Shown: in pieces, positions 1 through 7,011 of the stretch
Numbering within the stretch: the first letter of the stretch is position 1
Layout: each line of letters opens with the position of its first letter
Assembly (NCBI GenBank): GCA_052146815.1
Contig: JBKQMG010000225.1
Coordinates: forward strand, 1 to 24,168
Length of the DNA stretch: 24,168 nt
Reading direction: 5' to 3'
Source: DATJZH01 sp052146815
GTDB lineage: Bacteria; Actinomycetota; Actinomycetes; Streptosporangiales; Streptosporangiaceae
Made by a program: the position numbers and the translations under genes
The notes under the pieces: generated by a model
What the model was told of the DNA's origin: nothing
The model's database searches: none
The model's input: the letters and a program-made list of their open reading frames with translations, nothing else

Positions 1-1261
1 GGCGGATTCAACCGGTCAACGCAACACCGGGTTGTTCGTATGGGTCGCACAGTAGCTGGTCGAGCGCCTCAGCGGGTGTTCGCCAGGCGAGGCGTTTGCG
101 GGGTCGACTGTTGAGTTGTGCGGCGACGAACTCGAGGTAGTCGCGGTGGTAGCCGGAAAGGTCTGTGCCTTTGGGGAAGTACTGGCGCAGAAGGCCATTC
201 GTGTTCTCGTTCGTGCCGCGTTGCCAGGGAGCGTGCGGGTCGCAGAAGTAGATGTCCAGATCGGTCGCGGTGGCGATCTGCACGTGGTTGCGCATCTCCA
301 TGCCCTGGTCCCAGGTCAGGGTCCGGCGCAGTGTGTCCGGAAGGGACGCCATCGCCTCGATCATCGCGTCCTGGACCTCCACGGCTCCGTGGGCCTGCGG
401 CAGGTGCAGCAGCATGGCGTAGCCGGTGGTTCGCTCGACCAGGGTCCCGATCGCGGACTTGTTCACCGAGCCGGTGATCAGGTCGCCCTCCCAGTGGCCC
501 GGCACAACGCGGTCGGCCACCTCGGCCGGGCGCTCGCTGATGTTGACCATGTCCGCGATCCGGCCGCGACGCTCTGCGGCCTTGCGGTGAGGCTTGCGCA
601 GCGCTCGACCGGTGCGCAGGCAAGTCGCCAGATCTCGCCGCAGCGCACCGCGTCCTTGCACGTACAGGCTCTGGTAGATGGTCTCGTGAGACACCCGCAT
701 CTCCACCTCGACGGGGAAGTCCAGCAGCAGACGCCGGCTGATCTGCTCGGGGCTGTCCTTCAGCAGCAGCCTCTTCTGGACATGCTCACGCAACCTGTCA
801 TTGTCCGCCAGCAGCGCAACCTTCGGCCGCCGGGCCCGCGCGTCGGCAGCCGCCTGGGCGACGGTAGCCCGGTACCCGCTCTTGCGGCGCACCGTCCCCC
901 GGCACAGCTCCCGGCTGATCGTCGACGGCGGGCGGCCCAGTGCACGGGCGATCACCCGGACTCCGTGCCCAGCGGCCCTCCGGCAGGCGATCTCCTCGCG
1001 GTCGGCGAAAGTCAACCTGAACGGCAACGACCCAGCGTCAGGAGCAGGTTCAACAGGCGGCATCACCCCGCCAGCGTCTCGGAACCATCGCCACGCAACG
1101 GTTCTCGACACGCCCACGGCGTCCGCTGCATCGCCGGGGACCTCGCCCGCCCGGATCAGCGACCAGTACCGCCGCTGAACCTCCACCCGAATCGCTGGGC
1201 GCCCCAAGATCATGCACCTCACCTCTCAGGCAAGGTGTTGCGTTGACCGGTTGAATCCGCC
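1..1261 (-). mobile_element. Complete IS30-family insertion sequence
   Basis: The first 28 bases of the window (starting GGCGGATTCAACC) are the exact reverse complement of bases 1234-1261, which end in GGTTGAATCCGCC. Base 29 no longer pairs, so the inverted repeats are 28 bp and perfect. One transposase gene on the minus strand fills almost the whole interval, giving an element of 1261 bp, a usual size for IS30 elements. The left end coincides with the window edge, so the target duplication cannot be tested. The right end lies 12 bp past the stop codon of a GAF-ANTAR regulator remnant. Perfect ends and an intact transposase suggest recent arrival and probable activity. Confidence 0.93.
8..1222 (-). 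CDS. IS30-family DDE transposase
   Basis: A 404-residue protein that would catalyse cut-and-paste transposition of the surrounding element. The N-terminal third carries two helix-turn-helix-like stretches (about residues 15-50 and 70-110, the latter with REEIACRRAAGHGVRVIARALGRPPSTISREL-type spacing typical of IS30 proteins). The C-terminal half is an RNase H-like integrase core. The catalytic acidic residues are visible in HWEGDLITG (first Asp), LTWDQGMEM (second Asp) and NENTNGLLRQYFPKGTDL (Glu), all classic IS30 motifs. The start is taken as GTG at 1222; an ATG nine bases further in (1213) is an alternative. The frame is uninterrupted, so the enzyme is probably functional. Confidence 0.95.
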   Translation of the reverse strand: MRCMILGRPAIRVEVQRRYWSLIRAGEVPGDAADAVGVSRTVAWRWFRDAGGVMPPVEPAPDAGSLPFRLTFADREEIACRRAAGHGVRVIARALGRPPSTISRELCRGTVRRKSGYRATVAQAAADARARRPKVALLADNDRLREHVQKRLLLKDSPEQISRRLLLDFPVEVEMRVSHETIYQSLYVQGRGALRRDLATCLRTGRALRKPHRKAAERRGRIADMVNISERPAEVADRVVPGHWEGDLITGSVNKSAIGTLVERTTGYAMLLHLPQAHGAVEVQDAMIEAMASLPDTLRRTLTWDQGMEMRNHVQIATATDLDIYFCDPHAPWQRGTNENTNGLLRQYFPKGTDLSGYHRDYLEFVAAQLNSRPRKRLAWRTPAEALDQLLCDPYEQPGVALTG

Positions 1262-1273
1262 AGACGCAAAAAG

Positions 1274-1576
1274 TCACTTATCGGCCGCGGCGCTCCGCAC
1301 GACCTCGGCGCATACGACGGCGAGCTTGCGGCGCTGCGAGCGCGACTGATCCCGCAGCTTCTCGTAGGCGGCATGAGCTGACAGGCCCTGCTGCCCCATC
1401 AGCACCCCTTTGGCCTGCTCGATCACCGCGCGGGTATTCAGGGCGGTCTGCAGCTGCGCCGCCAGCTCGGACTGCTGCTCGCCGACCATCATGCTGGCGA
1501 TCAGCAGCGCAGCCAGGTCAGTGAAGGCCAGCAGCGCCAGCTCGCCTTCCGCCGACCACGGGCGCGCCTTCTCTGA
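1274..1576 (-). pseudogene. 3' part of a GAF-ANTAR regulator gene (ANTAR domain), cut by an IS5-family insertion
   Basis: This is the downstream fragment of a split gene whose 5' part lies at 2686-3071. An ANTAR RNA-binding domain occupies the last ~60 residues, recognisable from ALNTRAVIEQAKGVLMGQQ and the following LSAHAAYEKLRDQSR helix. ANTAR proteins bind paired hairpins in nascent mRNA and act as antiterminators; in actinobacteria they are often paired with a GAF sensor. Reading through from the 5' part with the insertion and one TGA copy removed gives VLSEKARPWSAEGELALLAF, then DLAALLIASMMVGEQQ, an unbroken GAF-to-ANTAR linker. An internal ATG at 1492 could still start a lone 72-residue ANTAR peptide, but no independent promoter is evident. 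The stop TGA is at 1274-1276. Confidence 0.85.
1574..1576. repeat. TGA target-site duplication, left copy (right copy at 2686-2688)
   Basis: The three bases TGA directly flank both ends of the IS5-family element (1577-2685). A 3-bp TNA duplication is what IS427-group members of the IS5 family are known to make. Removing the element and one copy restores the reading frame of the disrupted regulator gene. Confidence 0.8.
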
Positions 1577-2685
1577 GAGCCTGTAGACAATGCGTCAGGC
1601 GGCCTGTTGATCTTGTCCGGGTAGCGGGGTGCCGCGTTCGCCGCCCCATCGCCGGATCGAGGGTGCGCCGGTTTCGTACCTCGCGAGCCGACGGGTCATG
1701 ATCATGATGGTGGCCCAGTACACCATGGCCTCGTGATGCTCGGTCCTGCGTTCGTAGTCGCGGGCCAGGCGCCGGTAGTGCATCAGCCAGCCGAAGGTCC
1801 GCTCGACTACCCACCGGCGGCTGACGACCTGGAAGCCGGGCAGGTCGCTGCGCTTGATGATCTGCAAGGTGATGCCGGCGGCCTGTCGGATCCAGGTGGC
1901 CAGGGGCTTGCCGTCGTAGCCGCTGTCGGCCCACATGATCTGCAGCGTCGTGAACACCTCCAGCAGCCTGGCGACCAGCAGCTTCGCGCCGGCCCGGTCG
2001 CTGATCTGGGCGCCGGTGACCACGATCGACAGCAGCCAGCCCTCGACATCGACCGCGGCGTGCCGGCCCCTCCCGTTGATCTTCTTCCCGCCATGGAACC
2101 CGCGGCTGCCCTTCCCGACGGTGTCGGCGGCCTTGACGATCTGGGAATCGACGATCACCGCCGTGGGCTCGGCGGCGCGGCCCTGGCGCTCGCGCAGCGC
2201 GCCGCGCAGCCGGTGCGTCAGCGCCTCGGGCAGCCCCCGGGCGCTCCACCGCTCGAAGAACTTCCACACCGCCTCCCAGGGCGGGAAGTCCACCGGCAGC
2301 GCCCGCCACTCCACGCCGTTCTTCACCACGTAGAACACCGCGTCCGTCATCGCCCGCAGGTCATGCTCCATCGGGCGCCCGGCCGCCTTGACCAGCCCGG
2401 CCATCACCGTCCTGGCCTGCGGCTCTAGCACCTCCCACTGCTCGTCAGCGGTATCGGAGGGATAGGCGCGGACACGGTCATGGCACCGGCATCCCGATGC
2501 CGCGCATCTGGCGTTTCCGCCGGAGACAGGGTAGACAGGCACACGGGACTCCTGGCGCTGGAGGGCGTAGACACCTCTCCGCTACCAGGAGTCCTCTCGC
2601 ATGCCAGAGCGACACGCCGGGAACGACCTAATTGATACGAGTTACGCAAGCTACGCGCGCGCTTGGTTGGTTTGTCTACAGGCTC
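1577..2685 (-). mobile_element. IS5-family (IS427-like) insertion sequence
   Basis: The element is 1109 bp. Its left end reads GAGCCTGTAGACAA (1577-1590) and its right end is the exact reverse complement TTGTCTACAGGCTC (2672-2685). Direct TGA copies flank it on both sides. It holds a single long transposase frame on the minus strand. Size, ends, 3-bp target duplication and transposase sequence all agree with the IS427 group of the IS5 family. The element interrupts a GAF-ANTAR regulator gene in the same orientation as that gene. Confidence 0.93.
1595..2542 (-). CDS. IS5-family (IS427 group) transposase
   Basis: A 315-residue DDE transposase. The N-terminal part (residues ~28-120) has the DUF4096-like segment RAYPSDTADEQWEVLEPQ and WRALPVDFPPWEAVWKFFERW, both typical of IS427 proteins. 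The catalytic core shows the first Asp in AVIVDSQIVK, the second in IMWADSGYDGK and the Glu in SRRWVVERTFGWLMHYRRLARDYER. The start is GTG at 2542, which keeps a short Cys-rich leader (CAASGCRCHDR) before the conserved region; a later start is possible. The frame is complete and no programmed frameshift is needed, so the protein is probably active. Confidence 0.94.
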   Translation of the reverse strand: MPVYPVSGGNARCAASGCRCHDRVRAYPSDTADEQWEVLEPQARTVMAGLVKAAGRPMEHDLRAMTDAVFYVVKNGVEWRALPVDFPPWEAVWKFFERWSARGLPEALTHRLRGALRERQGRAAEPTAVIVDSQIVKAADTVGKGSRGFHGGKKINGRGRHAAVDVEGWLLSIVVTGAQISDRAGAKLLVARLLEVFTTLQIMWADSGYDGKPLATWIRQAAGITLQIIKRSDLPGFQVVSRRWVVERTFGWLMHYRRLARDYERRTEHHEAMVYWATIMIMTRRLARYETGAPSIRRWGGERGTPLPGQDQQAA

Positions 2686-3071
2686 TGAGAGCACCGCGAC
2701 GACACCGACCGCGTCCCGGTTGTAAGGCAGCGGGCTGGCGAGCACGGCACGCACCCCCGGTTTATCGCGGCCGCACTGAAATCGGGCCAGCGCGCATCCT
2801 GCTCGAGGTCGTCGGCTCCGGTCAGGACCTTCTCCTCGAAGGCCGTGATGCACGGACCCTCCCGGTGCTCGACCTGCAGGTCTTCCAGGTGGCCGAGCCG
2901 CGGGCCGGAGACCGCCACGTTGCGCAGGTGATGGTCGGCGTCGGCCAGCATCAGGCCGGCTCCGTCGACATCAAAGATCGTGTGGGTGGTCTGGACGATC
3001 TCGCGCATGGCGTCCTCGACGCGCATCTCGCCGAAACGCAGCTTGCCGAGCTCAGTGAGAGCCTGGCGCAC
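2686..3071 (-). pseudogene. 5' part of a GAF-ANTAR regulator gene (GAF domain), with a one-base frameshift
   Basis: This fragment encodes the sensor half of the regulator whose ANTAR half is at 1274-1576. A GAF domain is clear from DVDGAGLMLADADHHLRNVA, HREGPCITAFEEK and ARWPDFSAAAINRG. After AAINRG the frame is lost: the expected continuation VRAVLASPLPYNRDAVGVVAVLSE lies in another frame. Restoring one G to the five-G run (plus-strand C run 2754-2758) gives NRGVRAVLA and rejoins the two. The gene is therefore broken twice, by the indel and by the IS5-family element. The start is uncertain: GTG 3071 gives a normal N-terminal helix (VRQALTELGKLRFGEM), while the open frame extends up to GTG 3260, overlapping the neighbouring gene. 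In related proteins the GAF domain senses small ligands or redox state. Confidence 0.82.
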
Positions 3072-3102
3072 ATCGTGCAGTGTGACTGTGATCTGTGGGT
3101 CC

Positions 3103-4179
3103 TCAGCTGGGGCCCGCAGGCCCAGGCCCGGGCCCGCGGGCGGAGGGGGCGCGGGGTCCGGTTGAACGCACCCGCACTCTACTGAGCGGCGGTACCCAAA
3201 AGTTACTTTCCGGCCCGTGACCGGCTGTCGGCCCGGTGACCGGGAACTGCGCCCGTGCACTCAGACCGGCAGCCCGCAAGGTCACGGCGGGTCCTTCGAC
3301 GTGGGCCGCGGCGGCCGCCCGGGCCTCGGCGGTGAGGTAGCTCGCTCCGGTATCCCAGGGATTGGGCAGGGCGCCGTCGGTGGCGTAGACATAGCCGGCA
3401 TGCCGGGCCGCGGCCAGAGACACGATCTGCGGCATCTGGCTGCTGCTGGCCCCGTAGACCAGATGCCAGAACGTCCCGGCCGGGTACTGCTCCCCTGCCG
3501 AGTAGCCGCCGGAGCCATCGATGATATTGCCCGGATACTGAGTCAGATAGGTCGCGGCGTCGTGCTCGAAAGTCACGAACGTCCGGGCGACCGTACTGCC
3601 GGGCGCGAGATCGCAGACGTTCACGGCCGTGCCGGGATTGTCGGCGACGAATGCGCCGGGATCGATATCACGCACGTAGCGGTAAAGCGCGTGGTAGTAA
3701 CTTTCGTCACCGCATGACGTGGACATTTCATCAAAAAATACCCCGGAGACCTGAATCCGGCCCGTGGCTGGCTTCAGGTAATTATCGACGGATTGCTCAA
3801 CGTCGGCAATCGACCTGGTCCCGAAGTCGGTGTGGACATATCCCAGCACTACGGTGCCACGGACCCGCAATGCGCTGGCCTGGGCCTGCCAGGAGGCACT
3901 GAACGGAGCATCGCCATTGCCTGGATTCAGGATGACGATGCCCGGCGCGGGGCTCATTGCCCCCAGGGTCACCAATGGCGCCTGACCCGGGAAGACATAA
4001 GCGGGAACCCCGAGCTTCAGCCTGACCGCCGCCTGGCGATCGGCTGCGAACGTGGCATGGAGGTAGGGGATAGCCACCACAGCGGCGGCGACTGCGACCA
4101 GCGCAGACATTCGCTGGATCCCTTTCCAGGGTGATCTCTGCGCATGACGGCTGCGACCCGCTGGCTGAGAGCTCCTCAT
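3103..4179 (-). CDS. Secreted spherulin-4 (spherulation-specific family 4) protein
   Basis: A 358-residue protein of the spherulin-4 family (PF12138), TIM-barrel relatives of GH114 polygalactosaminidases. Signature stretches are LGVPAYVFPG, IVILNPGNGD, VVLGYVHTDFGTRSIADVE and VSGVFFDEMST, whose acidic residues sit where the hydrolase active site is in GH114 relatives. The N-terminus has a basic n-region (RSRHAQRSPWKGIQR) and a hydrophobic stretch (SALVAVAAAVVAIPYLHATFA, about residues 25-45), so it is probably secreted or membrane-anchored. The start ATG 4179 is favoured by GGAGG at 4188-4192, eight bases upstream; ATG 4110 is an alternative. The family core ends near residue 295; the Pro/Arg-rich tail after it may be spurious. 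It diverges from the pelG-like gene, which suggests a role in handling the same polymer. Confidence 0.85.
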   Translation of the reverse strand: MRSSQPAGRSRHAQRSPWKGIQRMSALVAVAAAVVAIPYLHATFAADRQAAVRLKLGVPAYVFPGQAPLVTLGAMSPAPGIVILNPGNGDAPFSASWQAQASALRVRGTVVLGYVHTDFGTRSIADVEQSVDNYLKPATGRIQVSGVFFDEMSTSCGDESYYHALYRYVRDIDPGAFVADNPGTAVNVCDLAPGSTVARTFVTFEHDAATYLTQYPGNIIDGSGGYSAGEQYPAGTFWHLVYGASSSQMPQIVSLAAARHAGYVYATDGALPNPWDTGASYLTAEARAAAAAHVEGPAVTLRAAGLSARAQFPVTGPTAGHGPESNFWVPPLSRVRVRSTGPRAPSARGPGPGPAGPS

Positions 4180-4187
4180 CCTGCTTC

Positions 4188-4192
4188 CCTCC
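4188..4192 (-). promoter_or_regulatory. Ribosome binding site of the spherulin-4 gene
   Basis: On the minus strand the sequence reads GGAGG, then eight bases, then ATG at 4179. This good spacing favours 4179 over the downstream ATG 4110 as the start and so keeps the basic n-region of the signal peptide. Confidence 0.6.
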
Positions 4193-4841
4193 GCTCACGC
4201 TCCGATCCGCGCCCATTATGCAGCGCGTTTACGCTATCACCGGCCGGTTGCGCGCAGCTGCAGCATACGCTGTTACCGCTGACCGTGCGATTTGTCACCC
4301 CCGCCGCGTTAAAGCCATTACCAGGCGATTAGATCTGACCAGCGCAGACTCGCCAGATATGCCCATGAGCCCGCCTTCTACCCGGAGCACCTATGCCGAG
4401 TTTCGCAAAAAAGGCCGACAGCATTATCGGACACCGGACACGAAATCGGCTAATGGTGTGCAGCCACCGCATCCCGGCTCGCGGAAAGCTCGGTGGATGG
4501 CGGTCCCGCCGGCTAATCTCCGTGTGCTGTCGGCTCGTGCGCAGTTGGGGGAGATAAAGCGGGGTGCCAGCAATGTACCGCCGCTGACGTCGCGGCAAGC
4601 CCCCGGCAGCGCGCGAGCGGTCCGGCCGATGAACGCCAGCTGGTCAAGCTCCGGCGAACCGGCAGGACTGCCGCCGCGCGGACCGTCTGGCACTGACATA
4701 GCTGCGTGCGACGCAGGCGGCCAGCGCACTGCGGCGCGAGCGCCCTGATCCGGCGCTTGCGCCTGAGCGCGCCGGCTCGCCTCATTCAGTCGTGCGCTGG
4801 CCCGCCGCGCCCATGCCCGGCCGGACAAACGACCATCGCAG
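4193..4841. other. Long divergent intergenic region without a recognisable gene
   Basis: About 650 bp separate the spherulin-4 gene (minus) from the pelG-like gene (plus). Open frames on either strand here have Arg/Ala/Pro-rich compositions that resemble no protein family I know. The part around 4200-4480 is less GC-rich than its surroundings, which fits a divergent promoter region. I see no clear -10/-35 pair, riboswitch or repeat. Part of the right end may belong to the pelG-like gene's leader, because that gene's start is uncertain. Confidence 0.5.
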
Positions 4842-6248
4842 ATGAAACCTGTACCGGAGGATTTGTGCGCTTCTGGAACGCTCTCGTCCGTGCCTGCCCG
4901 GCAGCAGGCCGCTGAGAGGCTCACCTTGGTATCCATCATCAAGACGGCGCAGTGCATCAGGACGGCACAGTGGCGGCCGGCCAGGATGCGCCGCACGCTC
5001 GGCGGCCAGGGCGGTGAGGGCGGCCTCGTGAGCCGTATCGCCTCCGTTTCCGCCCTGCTCCTGACCCAGCTGAGCCCCGTCATCCTGCTGAGCATCACCT
5101 ACCCGTTCGCCGCCAGCAGGCTGGCCGGCATACAGCTCGGTGGCCTGCCCTTCCCCCGGCTGCTGCTGGCGACCTCGCTGACCGCCCCCTGGCTGAGCCA
5201 GATCGTGTGCATGCCGCTGTTCGCCGCCCTGAGCCCGCATGTGGCCGCCGGACGCAAGGCCCACCTGACCGCACGGGCACTCGAAGCCTGGCCGCTGGTA
5301 TTCGCCGCGTCCGTGCCCGTCGTGGTGCTGCTGGCCGTCCCGGTCTGGCTGAGGGAGCGGTGGAGCCTTCCCGCGATGCTGGTCTACATGACATTGTGCC
5401 TGCTCAACGCAGGTTTCGCTCAGTCGCTGGTGTACAGCATCATCAAGCGCAACGGCAAGCTGTGGGCCCTCGGCTGGCTGGTCTACGCGGCCGCCCTCTT
5501 CGCGGTGCCGCGCCTTTGGTTCCTGCCGCCGCTGGCGGGCATGCTGCTGCAGACGCTGTACCTCGCCTGGCACAGCAGGATCCTGTCGCTGCGCCCGGTG
5601 CGGCCCGAGCGGATCGTAGCTGGCCTCGGCAAGGGCATGCTGCTCGGCTGCGTGCTCTGGAGCGACAAGTACTTCTATTTTCTCCGCTTCCCGGGAAACT
5701 TCGATCCGGCGCTTGTGTTCGGCGCGATGCTGCCGGCCATCGTGGCCTACAACTACTACTTCGCACTGCTGGCGCCGCGCACCGACGGGCTGGTCGATTC
5801 GGTCCGCAAGGCCATGACGGGGGCGCCGCTGACCTCGCTGCGCGAGGAGTGCGACACCCTGTCGGAGCACATCCGCTCCTCCACGTTCCAGGCCGGCCTG
5901 GTCTGCGCGCTGCTGAGCATCGCCGCCCTCGCCGGGCTGCGCGTGGCGGATCCGGCGGCGACCAGGGCGGCTGCCGCCGAGATGCTGGCGTGCTGGTGCT
6001 TCGTCATGGGCACCCTGGCGTGCTACAAGCTCGCCTACCTGGGGCAGGACCGGCTCGCCTACGGCTACGGCGCACTGCACCTGGCCCTGGCGTGCGCCAT
6101 CTTCGCCGCCGGCCCGTCAGGACCCGCCGTATACCTGACTCTCGCGGCCGCGGAGATCCTGATGGTGGCACTGATCCTGCGCACCTGCCTGCGGGGCTGG
6201 GCCCGGCCGGAATTCATGCTCTTCTGGCGTCACGCGATCCAGTGGTAA
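4842..6248 (+). CDS. pelG: PelG-like multi-span polysaccharide exporter
   Basis: Up to 468 residues with about 10-12 hydrophobic spans, related to PelG, the inner-membrane transporter of the Pel exopolysaccharide system (MOP flippase-like). The most telling region is GCVLWSDKYFYFLRF, followed by AIVAYNYYFALLAPRTDGLV and SVRKAMTGAPLTSLREECDT, which match in order the WxDKxxFW, the ETD and the cytoplasmic loop motifs of PelG. The first span begins at about residue 65 (IASVSALLLTQLSPVILL). The start is uncertain: ATG 4842 has no clear ribosome site, while TTG 4926, ATG 4986 and GTG 5028 are in frame and would still include the first span. It is followed 10 bp later by the GH114-like gene and then by pelF, so the three probably form an operon. 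No c-di-GMP-binding partner (PelD) or PelE is nearby. Confidence 0.83.
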   Translation: MKPVPEDLCASGTLSSVPARQQAAERLTLVSIIKTAQCIRTAQWRPARMRRTLGGQGGEGGLVSRIASVSALLLTQLSPVILLSITYPFAASRLAGIQLGGLPFPRLLLATSLTAPWLSQIVCMPLFAALSPHVAAGRKAHLTARALEAWPLVFAASVPVVVLLAVPVWLRERWSLPAMLVYMTLCLLNAGFAQSLVYSIIKRNGKLWALGWLVYAAALFAVPRLWFLPPLAGMLLQTLYLAWHSRILSLRPVRPERIVAGLGKGMLLGCVLWSDKYFYFLRFPGNFDPALVFGAMLPAIVAYNYYFALLAPRTDGLVDSVRKAMTGAPLTSLREECDTLSEHIRSSTFQAGLVCALLSIAALAGLRVADPAATRAAAAEMLACWCFVMGTLACYKLAYLGQDRLAYGYGALHLALACAIFAAGPSGPAVYLTLAAAEILMVALILRTCLRGWARPEFMLFWRHAIQW

Positions 6249-6258
6249 CGGCCGCCCG

Positions 6259-7011
6259 ATGAAATCCGCCATTTTCTACTACGGCCTCGAGCTGCCGCCC
6301 GACCAGGCCAAGACAGTCCTGCTCAAAGACGCGACCGTGGTCCTCCAGCCGTACCACCCGCTGCTGACCGAGGACAAGTTCGCCCGTTATTTTCCGCACT
6401 GCTCGCTGTTTATCTACTGGAACCCGACCGGGGTGCCGCCTGAGGCACTGCGGGCGGCCGCCGAGCCGATCCCGCTGCTTGAGCTTGATCCGGTCTGGAA
6501 TCTGATCAGGCTGGATCTGCGGTCGGCAGCGGCCCGGCGTTTCGCCATTATGCAGGGACTTGCCGCCTGGCAGGCCTGCGGTACCTCCGTCACCGGCCTT
6601 TTCGTCGACGACCTGGATCTGTGGTCGGCCGGAAAGCGCCCGGCCGCGGTCATGGCACTGCTGAGCGAGCTGCAGTCCGGCGCCGCCGCTGACGCGGGGA
6701 TTCCCCTCTTCGTGAACCGGGGATTCTCCTTCTGGCCGAAACTGGCCGACCTGCAGGCGGTCTTACTCGAGGAGCTGACGCCGGGCATCGTCAGCGCGCT
6801 GCCGCCGGCCGACATCCAGTGGGTGGAACGCAGGGTCCTGCCTGCTGTCCGGCGGGTGCGCCAGCGGGGCGTGGCCGTATTCGGCCTGACTTACGAGCCG
6901 GAACATGCATCCGCGCCGCTGACCGCAGCAGCGGCCAGGCTCGCCGCGCTGACCGATAACACCATCATGACGTGCCGATCCGTTGATCAATGGCCGGAGG
7001 ACCTTCAGTGA
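6259..7011 (+). CDS. GH114/spherulin-4-like TIM-barrel protein of the Pel-like operon
   Basis: A 250-residue protein with the organisation of GH114 endo-alpha-1,4-polygalactosaminidase-like domains, the fold also found in the PelA hydrolase region. Matching stretches are VWNLIRLDLRSAAARRFAIM, TGLFVDDLDLWSAG (Asp117, Asp118 and Asp120), IPLFVNRGFSFWP and AVLLEELTPG (Glu171/Glu172), followed by WVERRVLPAVRRVRQRGVAVF. It has no signal peptide or membrane span, so it should be cytoplasmic, unlike secreted polymer hydrolases. It starts at ATG 6259, 10 bp after the pelG-like stop, and its TGA overlaps the pelF start GTG. It may edit or terminate chains on the cytoplasmic side, or act as a non-catalytic assembly factor. 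The family call is fairly firm; the function is inference. Confidence 0.7.
   Translation: MKSAIFYYGLELPPDQAKTVLLKDATVVLQPYHPLLTEDKFARYFPHCSLFIYWNPTGVPPEALRAAAEPIPLLELDPVWNLIRLDLRSAAARRFAIMQGLAAWQACGTSVTGLFVDDLDLWSAGKRPAAVMALLSELQSGAAADAGIPLFVNRGFSFWPKLADLQAVLLEELTPGIVSALPPADIQWVERRVLPAVRRVRQRGVAVFGLTYEPEHASAPLTAAAARLAALTDNTIMTCRSVDQWPEDLQ
6996..7001 (+). promoter_or_regulatory. Ribosome binding site that sets the pelF start at GTG 7008
   Basis: GGAGGA at 6996-7001 stands six bases before GTG 7008, an ideal spacing. The alternative in-frame ATG 6990 lies upstream of this site and would have none of its own. The GTG overlaps the TGA stop of the preceding gene as GTGA, so translation of the two is probably coupled. 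Confidence 0.75.

Noticed and set aside
116..1246. Long plus-strand open frame (376 codons) opposite the IS30 transposase
   Set aside because: It is the antisense shadow of a high-GC transposase gene; its sequence is low-complexity and shows no family motifs.
2425..2853. Independent 142-codon minus-strand frame spanning the right end of the IS5-family element
   Set aside because: It joins the shifted GAF segment to IS end sequence by chance; the meaningful part belongs to the broken GAF-ANTAR gene.
4131..4748. Possible small gene in the divergent region before the pelG-like gene
   Set aside because: The frame has no ribosome site, no recognisable motif and codon use unlike the neighbours; it is treated as intergenic.
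4782..6080. Long minus-strand frame (432 codons) opposite the pelG-like gene
   Set aside because: Very rich in Gln, Arg, Gly and His with no motifs, a typical antisense shadow; the plus strand encodes clear membrane spans and PelG motifs.
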